Shown one piece after another: positions 1 to 6,197 of a DNA stretch of 10,950 nt. The DNA is from an uncultured Collinsella sp. (GTDB taxonomy: Bacteria; Actinomycetota; Coriobacteriia; Coriobacteriales; Coriobacteriaceae): the NCBI GenBank assembly GCA_900555355.1, contig USKV01000034.1, forward strand, positions 1 through 10,950, read 5' to 3'. The position numbers and the translations under genes were made by a program. Under the pieces are notes generated by a model. It worked only from the letters and a program-made list of their open reading frames with translations, ran no database searches and had not been told where the DNA came from. How positions within the stretch are numbered: the first letter of the stretch is position 1; the number at the start of each line of letters is the position of its first letter.

Positions 1-1915
1 CGCCGCCTCCGCCGCCGCCCGAGAAGCCGCCGCCACCGCCGCCGCCCGAGCTGTCGGAGCTCGAAGCCAGCTCACGGATGCTCTCGTGATACACATCGTT
101 AAATGAATCGAGCGGCGAATCGATACCGTAATGATGGTAGTACCACCAGTAGCAGGGGTAATTGTCGTAGAAACCGTCGGCCTCGCGCACCTCGGGAGGA
201 ACAGCCTCGGCAAGCTGACGCAGGACTTCCTTCGAAACGCCTAGCGCCACACCCATCACCAGCAGCTTGTTCCACAGTACCAGATCGCCGGGGACGGCTT
301 CCTTTAGGCGCGTGAAATCCTCGAGCCAATGCTTAAGCGCCTTGCAGCGAGCCGCAACCTCGGCGCCCTCCGGCGTAAAGCGGCGGAACGTAAGGCCCAC
401 GCCAATACCCACCAGCACAATCGGCACCGAGATAACCGCGGCGATAATGTTCGCCTGTGCGCCGTCGGTAAAGAAGATGGACCCCGCGGGAACACAGGCG
501 ATCAGAATACCAAGAACCAGGCAAAGCACCATTGCGACAATGCCGTCCGAGGCAACGTACTCGCTATCGGCTAGCTTGCCCTTAACGGTGTTCTGATAGT
601 CCTCGAGCTTGTCGCCCACGGGCGTAGCGTGCTGCTTGACGTAGTGCTGCAGCTCGTCGAACGTGCGCGAGCGATCGCCGTTCTCGTCGGGCTTAGCACC
701 GGCAAAGAAGACCTTGAGCACCATGCGGTCAATGCCCTTGGCCGACTTCCAGCCCGCATCACTCACCGTCACGCGATACGTCTGCTCTTCTTTTTCACGC
801 CCCAACAGGCCCTTCTTAGCCTTGGTCACGGTCGCCTGCTCCAGCTTGATCACACGGTCGTCAGTGAGCTTCATGAGCGTGGCGATATATGCCTGATCGG
901 GCACCTCGTTCCAGCTCATGAGGGCCGAAAGCACGGCGGGATGGTCGGCCGAAGGCACATCGCGGAAATATTCGTCCTGGAAAAGCGGCTTGGGCTTGCG
1001 GCGACACAGCTTGAACACAACGATTGTGCCGGTAAAGGCCACCGCCGCGACAACACTTAGCACGGCAAGTGCATTGGCAATCATGCGACCGTGAGCGCGG
1101 CGGGCGTTAGCCTCGTCGGCCCATTCTTTCTCTTCGCTCAGGATCGTTGACATGCGCTCCTCACTTGAAGCGGAAAGCCATGGCACCCAGTCGCTGGGGA
1201 AGGCGATGCGCGCCTCGGCGAATTCGCCCTGATGCACGCAGGGAATGGTATAGGTGACCATGGGCTCGTCCTCATCGAGTGACACATCGCCCGTCAGCGG
1301 ACCGTGGCCCCATGCGCGAAAGTTATCGCCCTTGACGGCCGCCGTCCCGGCAGCAGCATTTGCGAAGTACACTTCCATCTCGACATCGTCGGAATCCGCA
1401 GACCAGCCGTCACCCACAAATTTCCAATAGAGCTCGGCGGTGTCGGCCCAGTTCATAACCGCACCAGTCATGGTGTAGCTCACGTAGAAGATCACGCTGT
1501 CGCCGCTCTCGTGGGGGCTAAAAACCTTGATCTTTACGCCGCCGTCGGACTGCTCAACCATATAGACGCCAGAGTCGCCCTTGTTCGCGCTATCGACCCT
1601 GTTAAACGCGGTGTCCTCTTCCTCGACACTCAGAACGTCGACGCCCGCCGTGCCGCCCTGCTGGTTGGTGCCCGTATTGATCTCCCAAAACACGCCGTTG
1701 ATGTCGTCGTCGAAATCGAACTGGCGTCCCTCGACAACGGTCAGCGATCCATCGGCCTCAACCGTGGCGCCGATGTAGGTTTGGCTCATGGAGTAGCCGT
1801 CGGCGTGTGCGGCGGCAGGCAGCAGCAACAACGCAAGCGCGACGAGTGCGCAGACGGAAGCGAATCGCGCGAATAGGCGGCGCTGCCGACAGGTCTTGGC
1901 AACGGGGGCGTTCAT
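1..1915 (-). CDS. DUF2207 domain membrane protein, C-terminus cut by window edge
   Basis: The frame is open from an ATG at 1915 to the left edge, giving 638 residues with no stop. The start is supported by AAAGGA (1923-1928, minus) 7 nt upstream. Residues about 14-38 form a signal peptide: an Arg-rich start, a Leu/Ala core and an AHA-D cleavage-like site. Residues 39-260 are an acidic extracytoplasmic domain with Trp- and Gly-rich segments typical of DUF2207. A membrane helix lies at about 278-303, a soluble cytoplasmic part follows, and two more helices lie at about 458-481 and 487-508. The visible end turns into Ser then almost pure Gly (SSSDSSGGGG...FSGGGG), the hallmark tail of this family. 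The family is widespread in bacteria as predicted membrane proteins, and its molecular function is not established. The missing end is probably short, because the glycine tail normally lies close to the C-terminus. Family assignment is confident; no function is claimed. Confidence 0.88.
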   Translation of the reverse strand, partial: MNAPVAKTCRQRRLFARFASVCALVALALLLLPAAAHADGYSMSQTYIGATVEADGSLTVVEGRQFDFDDDINGVFWEINTGTNQQGGTAGVDVLSVEEEDTAFNRVDSANKGDSGVYMVEQSDGGVKIKVFSPHESGDSVIFYVSYTMTGAVMNWADTAELYWKFVGDGWSADSDDVEMEVYFANAAAGTAAVKGDNFRAWGHGPLTGDVSLDEDEPMVTYTIPCVHQGEFAEARIAFPSDWVPWLSASSEERMSTILSEEKEWADEANARRAHGRMIANALAVLSVVAAVAFTGTIVVFKLCRRKPKPLFQDEYFRDVPSADHPAVLSALMSWNEVPDQAYIATLMKLTDDRVIKLEQATVTKAKKGLLGREKEEQTYRVTVSDAGWKSAKGIDRMVLKVFFAGAKPDENGDRSRTFDELQHYVKQHATPVGDKLEDYQNTVKGKLADSEYVASDGIVAMVLCLVLGILIACVPAGSIFFTDGAQANIIAAVISVPIVLVGIGVGLTFRRFTPEGAEVAARCKALKHWLEDFTRLKEAVPGDLVLWNKLLVMGVALGVSKEVLRQLAEAVPPEVREADGFYDNYPCYWWYYHHYGIDSPLDSFNDVYHESIRELASSSDSSGGGGGGGFSGGGGGG

Positions 1916-2035
1916 AGGCACATCCTTTGTCTGTGATACCAACAGCGTCATTGTCCCACGTTTACGGGCGCACATGACGAATATCTAGGCGACCGGAGCG
2001 CCAAACGGGATGAAAGTCACGCCCGCCGCCAGCAG

Positions 2036-2085
2036 CTAGTCATTGGGGACGTTCTTAAATGACTAGTCGTTGGGGACACTCCTTG
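2036..2085. repeat. Imperfect tandem direct repeat, 27-bp period, GGGGAC core
   Basis: CTAGTCATTGGGGACGTTCT begins at 2036 and CTAGTCGTTGGGGACACTCC begins at 2063, so two near-identical units sit 27 bp apart. The unit shares a TTGGGGAC core. A related TGGGGAC...GTCCCCA inverted pair occurs at 10884-10911. This looks like a degenerate short interspersed (REP-like) element; no transposase is nearby. The repeat is read directly from the sequence, and its class is inferred. Confidence 0.6.
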
Positions 2086-2182
2086 GCGTGGCCTGCACCA
2101 ACGATAGATACCACTTCACAGCTCCGTCACAGGTGTAGCGGCTTTGTGTGGGCGCGGCATACGCTGATTGAGCCGCCAGCCG

Positions 2183-2220
2183 AGGGGCATAAAGCAGTTT
2201 AGCGAAAACGGTTTGCCCCT
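2183..2220 (+). other. Loose hairpin, possible RNA structure
   Basis: AGGGGCA (2183-2189) and TGCCCCT (2214-2220) are perfectly complementary 7-mers around a 24-nt loop. The right arm is followed by TTGCTGTT. The stem is short for its loop, so it may be chance. It is listed because it lies 38 bp before a much stronger hairpin in a stretch with no gene. Confidence 0.25.
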
Positions 2221-2258
2221 TTGCTGTTCGCTCGAGGATCATGTCCCCCTTTTCCGCG

Positions 2259-2300
2259 GAAACCCCGGCAGTTGCGAAGAGCTGCCGGGGTTTCTGTCGT
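2259..2300 (+). terminator. Intrinsic terminator-like hairpin upstream of gluQ
   Basis: GAAACCCCGGCAG (2259-2271) and CTGCCGGGGTTTC (2282-2294) form a perfect 13-bp stem with a 10-nt loop. On the plus strand it is followed by a moderately T-rich run (TTTCTGTCGTTT). On the minus strand the 3' flank is purine-rich, so it should work only on plus-strand transcripts. No plus-strand gene precedes it in the window. It may end a small RNA, act as an attenuator ahead of gluQ, or be a relic. Confidence 0.6.
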
Positions 2301-2417
2301 TTGTGAGGCTAAGTCGGTACGCAGCGATCGAGACCTTGAGCCGCAAACCCACCGTGCGCAATGCGTACCGCCGCCAACTTGTGAGCGCAGCAACGCCTTC
2401 CCTGCCAAGCCCCGCGC

Positions 2418-2423
2418 TATACT
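2418..2423 (+). promoter_or_regulatory. -10 element (TATACT) giving a leaderless gluQ transcript
   Basis: TATACT ends 7 nt before the ATG at 2431, so transcription would begin at or within a base or two of the start codon. No Shine-Dalgarno sequence lies between them, and the -35 region (around 2395-2400) matches poorly. The motif is seen directly; leaderless expression is inferred. Confidence 0.5.
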
Positions 2424-2430
2424 CGTCCGC

Positions 2431-3432
2431 ATGGATATCAACGCACGCAACATAGCAACACACGCCGCGGACGCACCAGCAACGGCAGCGCCCACCCCCG
2501 TCGTGGGCCGCTTTGCCCCGTCGCCCTCGGGCCGCATGCACTTGGGCAACGTGTTCAGCTGCCTGTGCTCGTGGCTTTCGGCCCGCAGCCAAGGCGGCAG
2601 CATCGTGCTGCGCATCGAGGACCTGGACGATCGCTGCAAGCGCCCGGAACTTGCCACTCAATTGATTGACGACCTGGCCTGGCTGGGACTGGAATGGGAC
2701 GAAGGCCCCTACTACCAGCACAATCGCCTGGATCTGTACGAGGACGCCCTGCGTCAGCTGCAAGACGCCGGCCTCACCTATCCCTGTTTTTGCACGCGTG
2801 CCGAACTCCACGCCGCGAGCGCGCCGCACGCGAGCGACGGCACGCCCATCTACCGCGCCGCCTGCCGAGACCTTTCTGCCGAGGAGGTTGCCCGCCGCAG
2901 CGCTCTGCGCGCTCCGGCCACGCGCCTGCGCGTACCCGCCGTCGACGACCTCGCAAACGATGTGATCGAATTCGTGGACCGCACGTATGGAGCCCAATGC
3001 GAAGCACTCGCCACCGAATGCGGCGACTTTTTGGTGCGCCGCAGCGACGGCGTGTTTGCCTATCAGCTAGCCGTGGTGGTCGATGACGCCGCCATGGGCG
3101 TCACCGAGGTCGTGCGCGGATGCGATCTGCTGGGCTCCACGCCGCGCCAAATCTACCTGCAGCATTTGCTGGAACTTCCCACGCCGCACTACGCGCACAT
3201 TCCGCTGCTCATGTCGCCGGATGGCCGCCGCCTTTCCAAGCGCGACCGCGACCTGGACCTGGGCGAGCTCCGCACCCGCTTTGGCGCGCCCGAGGCACTA
3301 CTGGGCTGGCTCGCCGGGCAAACAGGCATCGCGCCGGACGCCACACCGCGCTCTGCCGAGCAGCTGGTCGAGCACTTTAGCTGGGATGTTATCCGCACGC
3401 ATCGGGAAAACATCACTGTAACGGTCGAGTAG
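2431..3432 (+). CDS. gluQ: Glutamyl-Q tRNA(Asp) synthetase (GluQ-RS)
   Basis: This 333-residue protein resembles the catalytic half of glutamyl-tRNA synthetase and lacks an anticodon-binding domain. The known family reaction is ATP-dependent activation of glutamate and its transfer to queuosine at position 34 of tRNA-Asp in the cytoplasm. Visible motifs are GRFAPSPSG (26-34), the HIGH-class HLGN (37-40), the IEDLDD block and the KMSKS-class LSKR (K270). A zinc site characteristic of GluQ-RS is present as C119, C121, Y141 and C145, which separates it from truncated GltX. Start choice: the frame is open upstream to 2221, but that part contains a terminator hairpin, while ATG 2431 puts the catalytic fold after a short Ala/Thr-rich lead of 23 residues. 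There is no Shine-Dalgarno; TATACT lies 7 nt upstream. The gene ends 15 bp from the convergent metallophosphoesterase with no obvious terminator between. It implies that the host makes or salvages queuosine. Confidence 0.92.
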   Translation: MDINARNIATHAADAPATAAPTPVVGRFAPSPSGRMHLGNVFSCLCSWLSARSQGGSIVLRIEDLDDRCKRPELATQLIDDLAWLGLEWDEGPYYQHNRLDLYEDALRQLQDAGLTYPCFCTRAELHAASAPHASDGTPIYRAACRDLSAEEVARRSALRAPATRLRVPAVDDLANDVIEFVDRTYGAQCEALATECGDFLVRRSDGVFAYQLAVVVDDAAMGVTEVVRGCDLLGSTPRQIYLQHLLELPTPHYAHIPLLMSPDGRRLSKRDRDLDLGELRTRFGAPEALLGWLAGQTGIAPDATPRSAEQLVEHFSWDVIRTHRENITVTVE

Positions 3433-3447
3433 CCAGCCACCCCGCCC

Positions 3448-4173
3448 CTACGCGACATCCCAGGGCTGGAGTTCGTCGCCTAGGCGGACAATACAGTCGT
3501 AGAGCACGGTGTGGCACTCGGCTGGGTTGGCGTCACGATGAAAATGCCCGTAGTACCAGCGCTTGTAGTCCAGGTGGTCCTCCAGCTCGTCGAAAAACGT
3601 GGTGAGTCGATCGACATCGGGATAATTCCAGCCAGGTGCCGGGTAAAGCGTGGGCGAAAGCATGCGCGTGGAGCAGGTATGGGTGATCGCATAGTCGACC
3701 TTCCAACCCACGCTGTCGAGCTTTGCCCGCGCCTCCTCAAAGTTGCGCTCGTCCGGCAGCTCCTGCGGCCACCAGCTGGAATACGGAATGCGGTATTCCT
3801 TATCCACGCTCGTGGCGCCGCCCATGGTAAAGATCGTTGAGCCGTCGAGCTCAAAAACCTCACCGCGCGTCAGGCGTCGGATGGGCGAGGTGTCCGACAG
3901 ACGCTGCGTCAGGCCGCCGTGCCACAGCTCCATGGGGCGCTCCGACCAGTGATCGAAACGCTCGTGGTTGCCGTCGACAAACAGCACGGTATAGGGGCGC
4001 GACTCCAGTCAGGCGATGTCGGCACATTCCTCGGCAGAGAAATCCCACGGAAAGCCAAAGTCGCCCGCGATGATGAGATAGTCGTCACTTGTCAGACCAT
4101 CCCCAAGATCCCAGTCGCGAAGCTTTTGCATGTCGACGCCGCCGTGAATATCGCCCGTCACATAGACCGTCAT
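3448..4173 (-). pseudogene. Calcineurin-like metallophosphoesterase interrupted by in-frame TGA
   Basis: The frame reads from ATG 4173 (GGTGAT just upstream as Shine-Dalgarno) to TAG 3448-3450, about 241 codons, with a single TGA at codon 55 (4009-4011). Both sides belong to one protein. Before the TGA are the metal-binding motifs GDIHG (7-11) and GDFGFPW. After it are LFVDGNHERFD, ITHTCS and YYGHFH, which are the remaining calcineurin-like motifs in order and in the same frame. Related proteins I recall have Trp before the LE.(R/K)P..(L)FVDGNHE stretch, so TGG to TGA is the simplest change. A product starting at a downstream GTG (3987) would lack the first two metal-binding motifs, so activity is doubtful. 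The intact downstream frame suggests a recent mutation or a sequencing error. Family members hydrolyse phosphoesters; the substrate is unknown here. An alternative upstream ATG (4209) lacks a ribosome binding site. Confidence 0.85.
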
Positions 4174-4258
4174 CGGATCACCACTTCCCTGTAAGTCGCT
4201 AGCCCACATTCTGCACGATCACTAAGTCAACCGTTCCAGCCCTTCCATCCTTTGGGAC

Positions 4259-4498
4259 CTACCCCTCGCTCTTCCATCCAAACGGGTCAAACACCCAAAA
4301 GATCAGATCGAGCACGCCGCCGGTCATCGTGGCGCCGGCAAGAGCCATGCAAACATGCAGAAAGCTGGCACTTCGGAGCACGTCGAACGGCCCCAGAACA
4401 GCCAGCAGCGCGACCGCTGCGCCGGCTACGCACAGCGCGAGGCACGGCCCCGCGTCCTTTACGCACTTCTTTGCGAGATGCTTTGCGTTGTCACTCAT
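4259..4498 (-). CDS. Small two-helix membrane protein, unknown function
   Basis: This is a 79-residue protein from ATG 4498, chosen because AAGGAG (4509-4514, minus) lies 10 nt upstream. In-frame ATGs further upstream have no Shine-Dalgarno. A short basic N-terminus (KHLAKKCVK) precedes a helix at about residues 17-38 rich in Ala, Leu and Val. A second hydrophobic stretch (about 46-72) ends in an aromatic FWVFDPFGW cluster. There are three Cys residues in or near the first helix and one in the second. I do not recognise the family. It lies 85 bp upstream of the broken metallophosphoesterase on the same strand and could share its transcript. Expression as a gene is supported by the ribosome binding site and the coherent hydrophobic pattern. 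Confidence 0.65.
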   Translation of the reverse strand: MSDNAKHLAKKCVKDAGPCLALCVAGAAVALLAVLGPFDVLRSASFLHVCMALAGATMTGGVLDLIFWVFDPFGWKSEG

Positions 4499-4656
4499 CG
4501 GTATCGAACTCCTTAGAGAGTCGTTGTTCAGACGCATGCCGCCGCGGCAGAGCGGGGCGGCAGGGTAAGTGTCACATGCTGTGCGGACATCAATGGAGAA
4601 ACCGCCTGCTCGACCAACCTTTGACGCCGTTTTGCACCGGCACCACATCCCCCGCT

Positions 4657-4677
4657 ATCGAGGTCTAATACTTTTCC
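4657..4677. repeat. Solo 21-bp copy of the palindrome terminus
   Basis: These 21 bases are identical to 7492-7512, the outer end of the large inverted repeat downstream of the histidine kinase gene. The core is GAGGTCTAATACTTTTCC. Similarity stops right after the TTCC, and no matching right arm is visible within several hundred bases. It could be a solo or decayed copy of the same mobile or structural element, or a conserved binding site. The match is read directly; its nature is inferred. Confidence 0.7.
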
Positions 4678-4710
4678 CACCGCTACCCAAAAACTCATCC
4701 AACGTTAATC

Positions 4711-4738
4711 TTGGCTCAAGAATCGCTTAATCTATAAC
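4711..4738 (+). promoter_or_regulatory. Candidate sigma-70-type promoter for the DUF4342/two-component operon
   Basis: TTGGCT (4711-4716) and TATAAC (4733-4738) are separated by 16 bp, with the stretch between relatively AT-rich inside a GC-rich region. A second possible -10, TATAGA (4745-4750), lacks a good -35. CTATA (4732-4736) and TATAG (4745-4749) form a short inverted repeat that could be an operator. Transcription from here would give a leader of about 110 nt. Confidence 0.45.
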
Positions 4739-4856
4739 CTGCACTATAGAGTTCGACCAAGGGCGGGGCGGCGCCGCGCAACGCAGGCCGCCGAACGCAA
4801 CGCTCGCGCCCGGGCAGATCGCCCGGCGTCGCGCCCATCGAACGAAAGGACAGGTC

Positions 4857-5399
4857 ATGGACGACCTCGAAAAAGTTGAAACCATCCGCACCAAGTGCAA
4901 CGTAAGCTACACCGATGCCAAAGCCGCGCTCGACGCCGCCGACGGCAACGTTTTGGACGCCATCATTTGGCTCGAGTCGCAAGGCAAGACCCAGACCACG
5001 TCGGCGCACGCCGCCACCGAGTCCGCGCCGGCCGATGAGCCCTCGGCCGAGATGGTCGCCGCGCAGGCCGCCTACGAGAAGTCGAGCGAAAAGACCGACT
5101 TCTCCAAGAAGATGGACAGCGTATGGGAGTACCTCAAAAAGCTCTTCCGCCTGAGCCTGGACACCAAGTTTATCGCCACGCGCCGCGATGCGATCATCCT
5201 CAACATCCCCATCCTGATCCCCATCATCGCCCTGTTTGCCTGGGGCGCCACGATATGGCTGATGCTGATTGGCCTGTTCTTTGGCATGCGCTACCGCATC
5301 GACAGCGACGGCGACGTGCCCGGCAGCATCAACAACCTTATGAATCACGCCGCCGATGCCGCGGACGACATCAAGCAAAATCTGAACGACGACAAGTAA
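4857..5399 (+). CDS. UBA-like / DUF4342 domain protein with membrane segment
   Basis: This is a 180-residue protein with AAAGGA (4845-4850) 6 nt before ATG. Residues 1-42 form a UBA/TS-N-like three-helix fold (conserved SYTDAKAALDAADGNVLDAIIWLE), as in elongation factor Ts and NAC-alpha. A disordered Ala/Glu/Pro linker spans about 43-80. Residues 84-147 match DUF4342: a KKLFRLS..TKFIATRRDAIILNIPI segment followed by a long hydrophobic region (about 112-145) ending in MRYRID, probably membrane-inserted or hairpin-like. An acidic C-terminal tail follows. The biochemical role of DUF4342 is not known. The response regulator starts 18 bp after the stop, so the three genes 4857-7476 are almost certainly co-transcribed, which suggests an accessory role in envelope sensing. 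Domain assignment is fairly confident; the functional link is inference from position. Confidence 0.85.
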   Translation: MDDLEKVETIRTKCNVSYTDAKAALDAADGNVLDAIIWLESQGKTQTTSAHAATESAPADEPSAEMVAAQAAYEKSSEKTDFSKKMDSVWEYLKKLFRLSLDTKFIATRRDAIILNIPILIPIIALFAWGATIWLMLIGLFFGMRYRIDSDGDVPGSINNLMNHAADAADDIKQNLNDDK

Positions 5400-5417
5400 T
5401 CGCAGACGGGGGCACCC

Positions 5418-6197
5418 ATGGCACGGATCCTGATCGTAGAGGACGAGGAGAAAATCGCCCGCTTTGTGACGCTCGAGCTGGAGCACGAGGGCTACCAGGT
5501 GGAACACGCCGCCGACGGCCGCACCGCCGTGGACCTGGCGCTGGAGCGCAACTACGATCTTATTCTGCTCGATGTGTTGTTGCCGCAGCTCAACGGCATG
5601 GAGGTCCTGCGGCGTGTCCGCAAGCACAAGGACGTGCCGGTGATCATGGTCACCGCGCGCGATGCCGTGATGGACAAGGTGGCCGGGCTCGACGCCGGTG
5701 CTGACGATTACCTGACCAAGCCATTTGCGATCGAGGAGCTGTTCGCACGGATCCGCGTGGCGCTGAAGCGCTCGGAGGCCGTGCGGGCGGCTTCGGGCGT
5801 TGGCGGCATCGGGACGGGCGCGGCAGGCGGCACGGGTGTCGGCGCCACCGCGATACCCCCGGTCAGTGACTCGACCCAGGTTTCCGCCTCGCTCTCCCCC
5901 GCCACGCTCGCCGTGGGCTCGGTTGCGCTCGACCCCAACCGCCGCGAAGTCACGGTCGGAGGCTCGCCCATCGTGCTGACCGCCCGCGAGTTCGACGTCC
6001 TCGCCCTGCTTATGGCACATGCCGGCACCGTGCTCACGCGCGAGCGCATTGCGCACGAGGCGCTGGGCTACGAATACGTGGGCGACACAAACAACGTCGA
6101 CGTGCACATCGCGCACCTGCGCGCCAAGATCGAGGACGCTGGCGGCGCCCGCATCATCCAGACCGTGCGCGGGGTGGGCTATGTCTGCCGCGCGTAA
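5418..6197 (+). CDS. OmpR/PhoB-family response regulator
   Basis: This 259-residue DNA-binding regulator starts at ATG 5418 behind a GGGGG Shine-Dalgarno-like run (5407-5411). The receiver domain (1-118) carries the acidic pocket E8/D9, phosphoacceptor D52 in LILLDVLLP, switch T79 and K101 in LTKPF. A winged-helix output domain follows from about 163 to 259, with LTAREFDVLALLMAHAGTVLTRERI, NNVDVHIAHLRAKIE and IQTVRGVGYVCRA. The linker between them is unusual: about 43 residues of Gly/Ala then Ser/Pro-rich sequence (about 120-162), making the protein longer than the usual 225-235 residues. The final 17 nt overlap the start of the kinase gene, indicating translational coupling with its cognate partner. 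Target genes cannot be deduced. Confidence 0.95.
   Translation: MARILIVEDEEKIARFVTLELEHEGYQVEHAADGRTAVDLALERNYDLILLDVLLPQLNGMEVLRRVRKHKDVPVIMVTARDAVMDKVAGLDAGADDYLTKPFAIEELFARIRVALKRSEAVRAASGVGGIGTGAAGGTGVGATAIPPVSDSTQVSASLSPATLAVGSVALDPNRREVTVGGSPIVLTAREFDVLALLMAHAGTVLTRERIAHEALGYEYVGDTNNVDVHIAHLRAKIEDAGGARIIQTVRGVGYVCRA

Larger units (their letters stand above)
1916..2430. other. 515-bp intergenic region between divergent genes
   Basis: I see no convincing gene here. It holds the ribosome binding site of the DUF2207 gene (1923-1928, minus), a 27-bp-period tandem repeat (2036-2085), a loose hairpin (2183-2220), a terminator-shaped hairpin (2259-2294) and the probable gluQ promoter (2418-2423). 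The gluQ reading frame is open back to 2221. That extension runs through the terminator hairpin and has no family similarity that I can recognise, so I treat it as untranslated. Confidence 0.6.
4499..4856. other. 358-bp intergenic region between divergent genes
   Basis: I see no gene here. It contains the ribosome binding site of the small membrane protein on the left, a solo 21-bp copy of the end of the 7494-7675 palindrome (4657-4677), a candidate promoter for the downstream sensory operon (4711-4738) and a roughly 110-nt GC-rich leader. The leader includes a small hairpin, CCGGGC (4810-4815) with GCCCGG (4821-4826), about 30 nt before the DUF4342 start codon. Confidence 0.55.

Noticed and set aside
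1..60. GCC-rich start of the window as a trinucleotide repeat element
   Set aside because: It is the coding sequence of the glycine-rich DUF2207 tail on the minus strand.
2221..2430. N-terminal extension of GluQ-RS to an upstream start
   Set aside because: The extension would translate the terminator hairpin, is Arg/Pro/Cys-rich and unlike the family, and would skip the -10 placed directly before ATG 2431.
2239..2997. 252-codon minus-strand open frame opposite gluQ
   Set aside because: It runs through the 2259-2294 terminator hairpin and over conserved GluQ-RS motifs read on the other strand, and no protein family is recognisable.
4009..4011. TGA as selenocysteine or a reassigned Trp codon
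   Set aside because: Relatives have Trp rather than Cys here, no SECIS-like hairpin is obvious after the codon, and gluQ, DUF4342 and other genes use TGG normally. A nonsense change is simpler.
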